DNA of 64,000 nt, from positions 1,802,659-1,866,658 of the forward strand of contig NZ_CP007441.1 of assembly GCF_000590475.1 (NCBI RefSeq), read 5' to 3'. Under the pieces are notes generated by a model, which saw only the letters and a program-made list of their open reading frames with translations, was not told the origin of the DNA and searched no databases. A program made the translations under genes and the position numbers. Positions 16,930 to 29,239 of this stretch are shown piece after piece; the stretch's first letter is position 1, and each line of letters starts with the position of its first letter. The stretch is from Stutzerimonas stutzeri. Lineage in GTDB: Bacteria > Pseudomonadota > Gammaproteobacteria > Pseudomonadales > Pseudomonadaceae.

Positions 16930-17903
16930 GGGGCGAGCGTCTCCAGCCAGTCGGCGATCTGATCGAGTGTTTGCGGTGCGACGTCGTCGTGCGCGGGCAT
17001 CCCATTGCCGAACTTGAGCGTCTTGTGTTCGCGTAGCCAGCGGCGCAGGCCTTCATGGTCGTTTTCAATCACCCCAGCGCCAAGGTTCGGCCGGGTGGCT
17101 AGGTCGGTGAGATCCGGAGCCCTATTGCCTGAGGAAACGCCAGCGACGCGGTGGCACTGACCGCAGCGTTCATCGAACACCTGACCGGCTTCCCCCGGCG
17201 CACGTTGCGTAATGCTGAGGTTCTCACGCTCGTTGACCCACTCAGCGAAGCCTGCCTCGTCCAGCGCCTCGACATGCAGCTTCATATGCGCATGTTGCAG
17301 ACCGCAGAACTCAGAGCACTGGCCGTGAAAGATTCCCGTATGGCCGGCCTGCAGGCGGATCACATTGGTGCGGCCTGGCAGCATGTCCATTTTCCCGCCA
17401 AGCCGCGGAATCCAGAACGAATGAATGACATCGGCGCTGGTGACATTCACATCGATCAACCGGCCGGCTGGAATGATCAACTGATTGGCAGTGGTCACGC
17501 CGCTGTCCGGGTAATGAACTTCCCACCACCACTGATGGCCGGTGACCTCGACTTTCAACGGCTGCTCACCGTCCACCGGCAATGGCATCATGCTGCGCCC
17601 GGTAGGAATGCCGAAGATCAGCAGGACAACGATGCTCAGACTTGGCAGTACGATGCCGCCGCCGATTACCCAGCGGCGATTGATCTTGAGTGCCTGCTCT
17701 TTGCTGGTTTCACGTGGCTTGCGTGCCAGCGCGTAGATCCACAATGCGCTTACGGCGACCAGCACCAGCGTGGCGAAGGCGAACATTCCCCACCAGACGT
17801 TCGCCACCTGGCGCGCCATGTGGCTGGCTGGATTGAGTGACGACAGCGGACCGCCACACGCGGCCAATAAAGGAACTGCCAGCGCCAAAGTGGTCCATTT
17901 CAT
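16926..17903 (-). CDS. coxB: caa3 oxidase subunit II with fused cytochrome c
   Basis: A 325-residue lipoprotein-type subunit II. The signal ends in the lipobox LLAAC (Cys16). Two membrane helices lie at about 36-59 and 80-98, and the CuA domain has His161, Cys196, Cys200, His204 and Met207. A C-terminal cytochrome c domain has CGQCH at 247-251 and a likely Met302 axial ligand. The fused haem c makes this a caa3-type enzyme. The ATG at 17903 is chosen because it starts a clear lipoprotein signal; the frame is open for 262 more codons upstream, but that part overlaps the divergent gene and looks non-coding. Confidence 0.94.
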   Translation of the reverse strand: MKWTTLALAVPLLAACGGPLSSLNPASHMARQVANVWWGMFAFATLVLVAVSALWIYALARKPRETSKEQALKINRRWVIGGGIVLPSLSIVVLLIFGIPTGRSMMPLPVDGEQPLKVEVTGHQWWWEVHYPDSGVTTANQLIIPAGRLIDVNVTSADVIHSFWIPRLGGKMDMLPGRTNVIRLQAGHTGIFHGQCSEFCGLQHAHMKLHVEALDEAGFAEWVNERENLSITQRAPGEAGQVFDERCGQCHRVAGVSSGNRAPDLTDLATRPNLGAGVIENDHEGLRRWLREHKTLKFGNGMPAHDDVAPQTLDQIADWLETLAP

Positions 17904-17963
17904 TAGGCTGCCGGCTCGTTTGGCGCGGTCGCCGATCCCCACGAAATGCTGCCGGAGCGCTGA

Positions 17964-18428
17964 ATGGCCCGTTACAGAGACTCCATCCACAGCCGTGCTG
18001 CGATAGCCGGCCACCCGCTGCACCCGATGCTGATTCATTTCCCTGTCGCCGCATTGATCGGCTTGCTGCCGGTGGATCTCGCCCACCTCTGGACGCTGGA
18101 TGGTTTCTGGTGGCGTGCCGGTTTGTGGCTGTCCGGTGTGGGCGCGCTGGGTGGCTGGATCGCCAGCATCTTCGGTCTGATCGATCTGGTAACGGTGCGC
18201 GAGATCCGCCACAAAATCACCGCCTGGTGTCATGCCATCCTCGCGGTGATGATGCTGTCGCTGGCTTCGCTGAACTGGCTGCTGCGCTACCAGAACGATG
18301 CGCAGAGCATGCAGTTGTGGGCGCTGTACCTGTCTGGCATCACGGCCGTACTCATATCCCTCGCCGCTTATCTCGGTGGACGACTGGTCTACGAACACGC
18401 CGTCGGAGTCGATCTGGAGAAGGTCTGA
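17964..18428 (+). CDS. DUF2231 integral membrane protein
   Basis: A 154-residue membrane protein with four predicted helices and the DUF2231 opening GHPLHPMLIHFPVAALIG, which carries three conserved histidines. Related domains often occur beside cytochrome or haem proteins, and a haem-binding role has been proposed for some, but the function is not established. It starts with ATG 17964 after CCGGAG and is divergent from coxB, with only 60 bases between the starts, so the two probably share a promoter region. Confidence 0.85.
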   Translation: MARYRDSIHSRAAIAGHPLHPMLIHFPVAALIGLLPVDLAHLWTLDGFWWRAGLWLSGVGALGGWIASIFGLIDLVTVREIRHKITAWCHAILAVMMLSLASLNWLLRYQNDAQSMQLWALYLSGITAVLISLAAYLGGRLVYEHAVGVDLEKV

Positions 18429-18502
18429 GCTGATAACGGCACGGTGTTGGGATCGTTCGGTCATGGGCTTATTCGAATTGATCGAGCGGTTCGGGGCACG
18501 GG

Positions 18503-18916
18503 CTAGAAGGGCTTTGCCAGCACCAACCAAAGCGTCGCGGTTATGAAGGTCGCGGCGACCGCACCGAGAAATCGACAGCGAACGCTCACGCTTTGCTCCG
18601 GTGCACGCTCGATGTGCAGTACCAGCACACCGCAGAGCGCATGGCAGAGCACCATCCCCGCGACAGTGCTGAGCTTGACGATCAACCATCCAGCAACAAG
18701 CGCTTCGCTCAGGAACAGCGCAGTGCCTGATGCAATTGCAATCAGGGCGGCAGGCGTGCCGATCAGGTTGAAGACCATGCGCGTCAGATGCGCATGGTCA
18801 CGGTAGAAGAGTGGTTCGCTGCGTCGAGTGCCTGCTGCGATCAGCGCCGGCAGATAAAGCAGGGTGCCGCACCAGCACAGCAGGCCCGCAAAGTGCACCA
18901 ATTTGAGCAAGGGCAT
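18503..18916 (-). CDS. HemJ/CopD-like integral membrane protein
   Basis: A 137-residue protein with four hydrophobic helices. The N-terminal motif KLVHFAGLLCWCGTLLYLPAL and the later GWLIVKLSTVAGMVLCH resemble HemJ (protoporphyrinogen oxidase) and CopD-type proteins, with conserved His and Lys in the same places. It may act in haem or copper handling for the adjacent caa3 oxidase, but this is inference from position. ATG 18914-18916 has GGAG upstream. It converges with the DUF2231 gene. Confidence 0.7.
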   Translation of the reverse strand: MPLLKLVHFAGLLCWCGTLLYLPALIAAGTRRSEPLFYRDHAHLTRMVFNLIGTPAALIAIASGTALFLSEALVAGWLIVKLSTVAGMVLCHALCGVLVLHIERAPEQSVSVRCRFLGAVAATFITATLWLVLAKPF

Positions 18917-19039
18917 TCATGTCTCCATCCAGCCCGCGGCAAGTCAGAGGTTGTGACAACCTCGTACTGGGGCGGTTCGGATCGAGTGCCGGGATTGGGG
19001 TCAGCGCGATTGTCGCTGAGTCACAGCGGTCCAGTCGGC

Positions 19040-19912
19040 CTATTGATCTGGTGTAGCTTGAGGTTCTTCGCTGTCACGCGCCTTTGGCCTGAACAGCTGG
19101 CTGCCGCAGCGGCTACAAAAGGCCGCGTTGGCTTCGTGGCTGAGCTTTTCGCAAGTTGGGCATCGATGCTGCAGGCTGTCTGCCCGCATCGCTGTAGCCA
19201 GTTCGGCTGTGAAGATTCCGGTGGGTACGGCAATGATCGAATAACCCGTGATCATCACCATGCTCGCCACTGCCTTGCCGAGTGGCGTATGGGGCACGAT
19301 GTCACCAAACCCGACGGTGGTAATGGTTACGATTGCCCAATAGATGCTCATCGGAATGCTGGTGAAGCCTCTCGATGGACCCTCGATCACATACATCAAG
19401 GTGCCAAACACCAGGACCATGGTGGTGACACTGAGCAGAAAGACCACGATTTTCTGTTTGCTGCCGCGAAGAGCGACCATCAAAAAGTTGGCCTGGCTCA
19501 GGTAGTGAGTCAGCTTTAATACGCGAAACACTCTAAGCATGCGGATGGCGCGCACCACCAACAGATATTCGGCGTCTGGATATAGCAGCGCAATAAAGGC
19601 AGGCACCACCGACAGGACATCGATCGCGCCGTAGAAGCTGAATACGTACTTGCGTGGCTCTGGATGGCAGTAAATGCGCACCAGATACTCGATCAGAAAG
19701 ATGCCTGTAAACAACCACTCGAGCCCGTCCAGCAGAACACCGTACCGATCACTGTAAACAGCCACGCTGTCGAGCATCACGACTATGAGACTGGCAAAGA
19801 TGAATACCAGTAACCAGGTGTCGAAGCGTTTACCTGCTGGCGTATTGGTAAAGAAAATGATGACGTAGAGGCGCTCGCGCCAGCCCATCGATCTGAGGGC
19901 GTCGTTGTCCAT
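19040..19912 (-). CDS. Voltage-gated potassium channel with C-terminal zinc ribbon
   Basis: A 290-residue six-helix channel. S1-S3 lie at about 30-50, 62-80 and 93-110. S4 (119-134) has arginines at 121, 124, 127 and 130 at three-residue spacing. The pore filter TTVGFGD is at 198-204, between S5 (152-176) and S6 (212-236). This is a Kv-type potassium channel subunit that would form tetramers in the inner membrane. The cytoplasmic tail has CPTC (251-254) and CSRC (266-269), a zinc-ribbon layout. The ATG at 19912 has GGGAG upstream; the frame extends 57 codons further without support. Confidence 0.9.
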   Translation of the reverse strand: MDNDALRSMGWRERLYVIIFFTNTPAGKRFDTWLLVFIFASLIVVMLDSVAVYSDRYGVLLDGLEWLFTGIFLIEYLVRIYCHPEPRKYVFSFYGAIDVLSVVPAFIALLYPDAEYLLVVRAIRMLRVFRVLKLTHYLSQANFLMVALRGSKQKIVVFLLSVTTMVLVFGTLMYVIEGPSRGFTSIPMSIYWAIVTITTVGFGDIVPHTPLGKAVASMVMITGYSIIAVPTGIFTAELATAMRADSLQHRCPTCEKLSHEANAAFCSRCGSQLFRPKARDSEEPQATPDQ

Positions 19913-20130
19913 GTGCGTAAGCTCCCGGCAAATCGGTGAAAGTGAAATTATCCTTGTGTTCGAACCGCAGTAGCAAAACATCGTTGCGGACGCGGTGCAA
20001 AAAACCAGGACGATCTCTTCAGCGGGATTTGTGACGCCGCTCCGGTAGAAACCATTCAGCTTCATACCTTTGCCTCGTGTCACGTTCCGGAATAGTCTTA
20101 GGGGGCGCGCATCAAGCCTTGGAGAGCGAC

Positions 20131-21126
20131 ATGCCAGAATCTCAGTTGGTCGATCCGTTCGGCCGACGCATCACCTACCTCAGACTGTCGGTTACTGACC
20201 GCTGCGATTTTCGCTGCACCTATTGCATGAGCGAAGACATGGTCTTCGCTCCGCGCGCGCAAATCCTCACATTGGAAGAGCTCTACGCCGTGGCCGATGC
20301 GTTCATTAGCCTGGGCGTCAAACGTATTCGTGTAACCGGCGGTGAACCGCTGGTACGCAAAGGCTTGCCGAGCTTGCTGGAGCGTCTGGGCGCCCGTGAA
20401 GAGCTGGAAGATCTAGCCATCACCACTAACGGCTCGCAACTGCCAGTACTCGCGACAGCACTGCGCGAGGCAGGTGTCAGACGTCTCAATATCAGTCTCG
20501 ATTCGCTCAAGCGCGAGCGGTTTGCCGAGCTGACCCGCCGTGACATGCTTCATCAGGTCATCGAAGGCATCGATGCAGCGCGCAGTGCAGGTTTCCGCAG
20601 GATCAAGCTCAACAGTGTGATTCAGAAAGGCAGGAACGATGACGAGGTGTTGGATCTGGTGAATTTCGCCGTCGACCGCGGACTGGACATCAGCTTCATC
20701 GAGGAAATGCCGCTCGGAAACATCTCCAGCCATGAGCGTGAAATCACCTTCTGTTCCAGTGAGGAGGTACGTGAGCGCATCGAGCTAGGGCATCAGCTGA
20801 TCCGCAGCAGCCATACCACCGGAGGCCCGTCGCGTTATTGGCAGGTTGCCGGTAGCGAAACCCAAGTCGGCTTCATTTCGCCGCACAGCAACAATTTTTG
20901 CGGAAGCTGCAACCGAGTGCGTGTCACGGCTGAAGGCAAGCTGGTGCTATGCCTGGGACACGAGGGCGCGCTCGATCTCAAGACCCTGATGCGTCGCTAT
21001 CCGGGCGACAGCGAGCGACTGCGCCAGGCGCTGGTCGACGCGCTGCAGCTCAAGCCGGAGAAGCATGAATTCCGTACTGACGAGCAGGTTCAAGTGGTGC
21101 GCTTCATGAGCATGACGGGCGGCTGA
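20131..21126 (+). CDS. moaA: GTP 3',8-cyclase MoaA (molybdenum cofactor synthesis)
   Basis: A 331-residue radical-SAM enzyme that converts GTP to 3',8-cyclo-7,8-dihydro-GTP, the first step of molybdopterin synthesis. The radical-SAM cluster motif is Cys25-x3-Cys29-x2-Cys32. A second cluster motif near residues 258-275 (CGSCNRVRVTAEGKLVLC) binds GTP, and the protein ends in the functionally needed Gly-Gly. The ATG at 20131 follows GGAGAG. No other moa gene is nearby, so it is a stand-alone copy; pseudomonads often carry more than one. Confidence 0.95.
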   Translation: MPESQLVDPFGRRITYLRLSVTDRCDFRCTYCMSEDMVFAPRAQILTLEELYAVADAFISLGVKRIRVTGGEPLVRKGLPSLLERLGAREELEDLAITTNGSQLPVLATALREAGVRRLNISLDSLKRERFAELTRRDMLHQVIEGIDAARSAGFRRIKLNSVIQKGRNDDEVLDLVNFAVDRGLDISFIEEMPLGNISSHEREITFCSSEEVRERIELGHQLIRSSHTTGGPSRYWQVAGSETQVGFISPHSNNFCGSCNRVRVTAEGKLVLCLGHEGALDLKTLMRRYPGDSERLRQALVDALQLKPEKHEFRTDEQVQVVRFMSMTGG

Positions 21127-21194
21127 AGCGAGCCGCAGATGAAATTCTTACGAAAAAGCTAGAGCCAACCAGCGTTCGGTTTCAGCAATAGGCT

Positions 21195-21297
21195 GGGCCG
21201 TGCGGCGTTCCGCTTCAATCCACCTGAACATAACTTGGGCCACACCGAAGCAGTGGCGAAGCGCCTCGGTTATCGCTGTCGGTGGGCTGAAGCCCAC
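21195..21297 (-). repeat. REP-like palindromic intergenic element, copy A
   Basis: A perfect palindrome GTGGGCT-ga-AGCCCAC at 21282-21297 lies about 60 bases from a second block, read on the minus strand as TTGAAGCGGAACGCCGCACG (21199-21218). The same two blocks recur in the same order after zipA (26093-26170). The rest of the 373-base gap between moaA and smc (21127-21499) holds no gene that I can support. Confidence 0.65.
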
Positions 21298-21499
21298 ACT
21301 AGACATCGCATCCTCTCGGCCAACCCATGTTCGCATCGATTCTCGATTGCTTGAAGCACTGCGCATCTATGCTCCGCGATGGCGGCAAAACAGCGTGATA
21401 AACTCCGCCGTTTTGCACGGCAACCACTCGATGCCAGGAATCACGATGTTCACGGCGACTTTGCTTGCTCCTCACGCTGACTGCCACGGATAGGCCCGC

Positions 21500-24988
<3,489 letters not shown>

Positions 24989-25170
24989 GTCGTGCTCGTT
25001 TCCAAGGAACATCAAGAGTATGCGGAGACCAATAAAAGAGCCGTGCTGGGCGGTGCACATCTACCGTTCGTCGTGCTAGTTTAGAGCGCAATTTTTACGA
25101 TGCGCAGATGGGCCTGTTCAGCGGCTTTGAATCTGCGTCTTTATCATCGATTTCAGGGGTTTAAGCATTA

Positions 25171-25989
25171 ATGGATATCGGTCTGCGCGAGTGGCTGATC
25201 GTCATCGGCATCATTGTCATCGCCGGCATTCTTTTCGATGGCTGGCGGCGGATGCGCGGTAGCAAGGGCAAGTTGAAGTTCAAGCTGGACCGCAATATCG
25301 CGAGCAATCTGCCAGACGATGACGATTCCAACGAGCTGCTGGGGCCGCCACGAGTCGTGAGCCGCAACAACGAGCCAGCCTGGGACGAATCCGATCTTCC
25401 CTCGATGAGCGCGCGCGAGACGAGCAAGCGCCGCAACAGCGATCCCCAACAGGGCGACCTGCATTTCTCTGATGAAGAACCGGTCCCAACCTTGCTGGAT
25501 CCGGTAGCGGGCGACGATGAAACGGCAAGCGCATCCGATCAGGATTTGCCCCCGGTTGAGGAAGTGCTGGTCATCAACGTAATTTCCCGCGATCCGCATG
25601 GCTTCCGTGGGCCCGCGTTGCTGCAGAATATTCTGGAGAGCGGTCTGCGGTTCGGCGAAATGGATATCTTCCATCGTCACGAAAGCATGGCGGGCAACGG
25701 CGAAGTGCTGTTTTCCATGGCCAACGCGGTCAAGCCCGGTACCTTCGATCTGGACGATATCGACCACTTCACGACGCCGGCCGTGAGCTTCTTCCTCGGC
25801 TTGCCTGGCCCCCGCCATCCCAAGCAGGCCTTCGATGTGATGGTTGCTGCCGCCCGTAAGCTGTCGCAGGAACTCAACGGCGAGCTCAAGGATGATCAAC
25901 GCAGTGTGTTGACGGCCCAGACCATCGAACACTACCGCCAGCGCATCGTCGATTACGAACGCCGGCAGATGACTACTACCAAACGTTGA
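25171..25989 (+). CDS. zipA: Cell division protein ZipA
   Basis: A 272-residue division protein that anchors FtsZ to the membrane. One N-terminal helix (about residues 3-24, with a very short exterior end) is followed by a basic segment, a low-complexity acidic/Ser/Pro linker (about 45-130), and the C-terminal FtsZ-binding domain (about 130-262) with VLVINVISRDPHGFRGPALL. It lies between smc and ligA and ends at a strong terminator. Confidence 0.95.
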   Translation: MDIGLREWLIVIGIIVIAGILFDGWRRMRGSKGKLKFKLDRNIASNLPDDDDSNELLGPPRVVSRNNEPAWDESDLPSMSARETSKRRNSDPQQGDLHFSDEEPVPTLLDPVAGDDETASASDQDLPPVEEVLVINVISRDPHGFRGPALLQNILESGLRFGEMDIFHRHESMAGNGEVLFSMANAVKPGTFDLDDIDHFTTPAVSFFLGLPGPRHPKQAFDVMVAAARKLSQELNGELKDDQRSVLTAQTIEHYRQRIVDYERRQMTTTKR

Positions 25990-25992
25990 CCC

Positions 25993-26020
25993 AAAACCGC
26001 TCTCAGGAGCGGTTTTTTTT
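25993..26020 (+). terminator. Terminator of zipA
   Basis: A 10-base stem (AAAACCGCTC / GAGCGGTTTT) with loop TCAG is followed by an uninterrupted T-run. Confidence 0.92.
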
Positions 26021-26092
26021 GTGGGTGGAGAAGCGAGCGAAAAACATCGCTGGTCGGGTTGCTCAAAAGAGCAACGCATGCGCGCCAGTTGC

Positions 26093-26170
26093 GTAGGGTC
26101 GATTTCAGCCCACCGCTTTCTCATCGAGCAGCTTCTGCGGCGAGCTGAAGCGGAATGCCGTACGGCGCCT
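26093..26170 (+). repeat. REP-like intergenic element, copy B
   Basis: GTAGGGT-CGATTTCAGCCCACC (26093-26114) is followed about 30 bases later by TGAAGCGGAATGCCGTACGG (26146-26165). Both blocks match copy A at 21195-21297, with a different spacer. Apart from the zipA terminator and a likely ligA promoter, the 327-base zipA-ligA gap holds nothing else that I recognise. Confidence 0.6.
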
Positions 26171-26316
26171 ATCAGGGCTTGCCAGTCCCGCCCCGCCGCC
26201 TGAAACCATCGCGACCTGCCTCCAGCCGCAGGATCGGCTAAAATTCCGCGCTTCATATCAACCAACGGCGCGCTGAGATTGTCTGATCAGCATTGCCACA
26301 GCTACGGCTCCGTCAT

Positions 26317-28683
26317 ATGCCTTCCGCTCAAACCGCCGCCGAGCGCATCGCCGAACTGCGCAGTGAAATCGACGCCCACAACTACCGTTACTACGTGCTC
26401 GACGAGCCCAGCGTCCCCGACGCGGAGTATGACCGCTTGTTCAAAGAGCTCAGGACGCTTGAGGGCGAGCATCCTGAGTTGGTTACTCCGGACTCGCCAA
26501 CTCAGCGGGTCGGCGGCGCGGCGTTGGCGGCCTTCGGCCAGATCCGCCATGAAGTGCCGATGCTGAGCCTGGGCAATGCCTTCGAAGAGCAGGACCTGAT
26601 CGATTTCGACCGGCGCGCTCGCGAAGGGCTGGATCTGCCAGCCGGCGATCTTCTCGGCGACGGTGTCGAGCTGGAGTACAGCTGTGAGCCGAAGCTCGAC
26701 GGTTTAGCCGTAAGCCTGCTTTACGAGAATGGCAATCTGGTGCGCGGCGCAACCCGCGGTGACGGCAGCACCGGCGAAGACATCAGCGCCAATGTGCGCA
26801 CCATTCGCAATATTCCTTTGAAACTGCGGGGCACCGGCTGGCCAGCCGTGTTGGAAGTGCGAGGCGAAATCTATATGCCCAAGGCGGGCTTCGAGGGGCT
26901 CAATGCGCGTCAGTTGGAGGCGGGCGGCAAGCCATTCGCCAACCCGCGCAACGCGGCAGCTGGCAGCCTGCGCCAGCTGGATTCAAAGATTACCGCCAGC
27001 CGTCCGCTAGAGCTGTGTGCCTATGGCGTCGGCCGCAGCGATGGTGACCTGCCGGACACCCACATCGGTATCCTCGAGGCGCTGAAAAGCTGGGGCTTAC
27101 CAATCAGCCGGGAGCTCAAACTGGCCAAGGGTGTAAAGGAATGTCGCGACTACTTTCATGCCATCGGCGAGAAGCGCGACGCATTGCCTTATGAAATCGA
27201 CGGCGTGGTGTTCAAAGTCAACTCGACCGCCCAGCAGCGCGAGCTGGGCTTCCGCGCTCGCGAACCGCGCTGGGCCATTGCGCATAAGTTTCCCGCCCGT
27301 GAGGAAGTCACCGAGCTGCTCGATGTGGAATTCCAAGTTGGTCGAACCGGCGCCATCACGCCCGTCGCGCGGCTGAAGCCCGTACAGGTCGCCGGCGTGA
27401 CGGTTTCCAACGCCACGCTGCACAACATGGACGAGGTTGCACGCCTGGGTGTGATGATCGGGGACACGGTCATTGTGCGGCGCGCCGGAGACGTCATTCC
27501 ACAGATTCTCGGGGTTATCCCGGAGCGCCGTCCCGAGCATGCACGTGAAGTCCATGTGCCTGAACAATGCCCGGTATGCGGCTCTGCCGTAGAGCGCACC
27601 CAGCTAATCAAACGCAGCAAGGGCAGGGAATCGATCAGCGAGGGCTCTATCTATCGTTGTGTCGGCCGCCTGGCCTGTCAGGCGCAGCTCAAGCAGGCGA
27701 TCATCCACTTCGTCTCGCGCCGTGCGATGGATATTGACGGCCTGGGGGACAAGATCGTCGAACAGCTCGTGGATACCGGACTGGTCGGCTCGCCAGCCGA
27801 TCTGTACTGCCTGACCTTCGAGCAGGTGTTGGCGCTCGAAGGCTTCGCCGAGGTGTCGAGCCGCAACCTGCTCAAAGCCATCGATGCCAGTCGTACGCCG
27901 TCCCTGGCACGCTTCATCTTTGCCTTGGGAATTTCGGATGTCGGCGAGGGCACTGCCAAGCTGCTGGCGCGTGCTCTGGGATCGCTCGATCGCATCAGTC
28001 GAGCGATGCCGGACGTGCTGGTCTATCTGCCGGATATCGGTCTGGAAGTCGCCCACGAAATCCACAGCTTCTTCGAGGACGAGCATAACCAGTTAGTCAT
28101 CCAGCAGCTCCGCGAGCGCGGCGTGCAGTTGCAGGAGGAGGGCGAGGTGCATTCCGAGTTCGCGGCTTGCGCAACATTAGCCGGGCTGCTCGACAAACTG
28201 AATATTCCCTTCATCGCCAGTACGGGCGCCCAACGTCTGGCTGATCGCTTCGGCAGCCTCGATGGCATCATCGGAGCCGACTGGCTGGATTTGCGTCAGG
28301 TCGAGCGCCTCAACGAGAAGGCGGCTCGCGCCTTGCGCGACTATTTCGACGACCCGGCCAACGCCGAGCGCGCCCGCACTATCGAAGCCCAACTACGTGA
28401 GTTCGGGATGCATTGGCAAAGCGAACGGAAGGCGGCGCAAGGACTCCCTTTGGCGGGCCAGACCTGGGTGCTCACCGGCACCCTGGAAAGCATGAGCCGC
28501 GACGAGGCCAAGGCCAGGTTGGAAGCGTTGGGGGCGAAAGTATCGGGTTCAGTCTCAGCCAAGACTAGCGTGGTGGTCGCGGGGCCCGGTGCGGGTTCGA
28601 AACTGACGAAGGCCAACGAACTGGGCGTCGAAGTAGCTGACGAAGAGTCCTTCCTGCAACGACTCGCTACCCTCGAAGCCTAG
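26317..28683 (+). CDS. ligA: NAD-dependent DNA ligase
   Basis: A 788-residue ligase that seals nicks in replication and repair with NAD+ as cofactor. The order is domain Ia (about 1-75), the adenylation domain with active-site Lys126 in KLDG, an OB fold, a zinc finger (CPVC and later Cys pairs near 420-445), helix-hairpin-helix repeats, and a C-terminal BRCT domain (about 705-788). It is longer than the E. coli enzyme (671 residues), mainly through insertions before and within the C-terminal part. The ATG at 26317 is preferred over an in-frame TTG at 26293. Confidence 0.96.
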   Translation: MPSAQTAAERIAELRSEIDAHNYRYYVLDEPSVPDAEYDRLFKELRTLEGEHPELVTPDSPTQRVGGAALAAFGQIRHEVPMLSLGNAFEEQDLIDFDRRAREGLDLPAGDLLGDGVELEYSCEPKLDGLAVSLLYENGNLVRGATRGDGSTGEDISANVRTIRNIPLKLRGTGWPAVLEVRGEIYMPKAGFEGLNARQLEAGGKPFANPRNAAAGSLRQLDSKITASRPLELCAYGVGRSDGDLPDTHIGILEALKSWGLPISRELKLAKGVKECRDYFHAIGEKRDALPYEIDGVVFKVNSTAQQRELGFRAREPRWAIAHKFPAREEVTELLDVEFQVGRTGAITPVARLKPVQVAGVTVSNATLHNMDEVARLGVMIGDTVIVRRAGDVIPQILGVIPERRPEHAREVHVPEQCPVCGSAVERTQLIKRSKGRESISEGSIYRCVGRLACQAQLKQAIIHFVSRRAMDIDGLGDKIVEQLVDTGLVGSPADLYCLTFEQVLALEGFAEVSSRNLLKAIDASRTPSLARFIFALGISDVGEGTAKLLARALGSLDRISRAMPDVLVYLPDIGLEVAHEIHSFFEDEHNQLVIQQLRERGVQLQEEGEVHSEFAACATLAGLLDKLNIPFIASTGAQRLADRFGSLDGIIGADWLDLRQVERLNEKAARALRDYFDDPANAERARTIEAQLREFGMHWQSERKAAQGLPLAGQTWVLTGTLESMSRDEAKARLEALGAKVSGSVSAKTSVVVAGPGAGSKLTKANELGVEVADEESFLQRLATLEA

Positions 28684-28816
28684 CCCTGCACGGTGCTGGT
28701 GAACGTATGCGCTGGAGTTCTCCTCGTTTAAGCTGTAAACAGTAGGGCGGGAGAAACCCTCCGATGCTTATCTATAACGGGTGCGAAAGCCCAGAGCAGC
28801 GTTTTTTCGACAGTAG

Positions 28817-29239
28817 CTAACCCTTGTCCAGACATTGCCGAATCACCGTTCTGGCAAAAGCCTCGAAATCCGCGAGGTGCTTGGTCGCAATGGTGTGCAC
28901 GATCACCCAATTGATGGCGTCGTAGTTGTGAACCGCCAAGTTGCGAAAACCCACCGATTTTTTCAGGCGTTGGGCCAGCGCATGGTCCATAAAGCCGTCT
29001 TGAGCCAGTAGATCGAAGGCCTTGCCCATCGTTTCCGGGGGTGGCTGCTTACGTTCGCTGAGAATGTGTACGGCGATATCCACGCAAACCTGTACGGCTC
29101 GGCTCAAGTTAAGAACCAGCACGTCCTGCAGATCCAGGTCATGAAGCAAGTCGTCGACGCTTTCGGGCGTCTTGCTTCGCACACGCTCAAGGCACCGTTG
29201 GAGCGAATCGATCTTTCGCTCGACTATCAGCCTATCCAC
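28817..29239 (-). CDS. hepT: HepT-family toxin (HEPN RNase) of a MntA-HepT module
   Basis: A 140-residue all-helical HEPN protein. The catalytic R-x4-H-x-Y motif is seen as Arg99, His104, Tyr106 (RNLAVHNY). In studied HepT-MntA pairs this toxin is an RNase that the MntA nucleotidyltransferase silences by adding AMP to the motif tyrosine. It overlaps the mntA stop by 13 bases (29227-29239), so it is the second gene of the pair. The preceding 133 bases after ligA hold no recognised feature. Activity is inferred from the motif only. Confidence 0.88.
   Translation of the reverse strand: MDRLIVERKIDSLQRCLERVRSKTPESVDDLLHDLDLQDVLVLNLSRAVQVCVDIAVHILSERKQPPPETMGKAFDLLAQDGFMDHALAQRLKKSVGFRNLAVHNYDAINWVIVHTIATKHLADFEAFARTVIRQCLDKG

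Noticed and set aside
16926..18689. 587-codon frame extending coxB upstream
   Set aside because: The upstream 262 codons overlap the divergent DUF2231 gene and precede a clear lipoprotein signal, so they are non-coding.
21148..21366. 72-codon minus-strand frame between moaA and smc
   Set aside because: It consists largely of the repeat element and has no ribosome site or recognisable domain.
26293..26316. TTG start for ligA 24 bases upstream of the ATG
   Set aside because: The added 8 residues are not typical of the family and the ATG at 26317 begins the conserved N-terminus.
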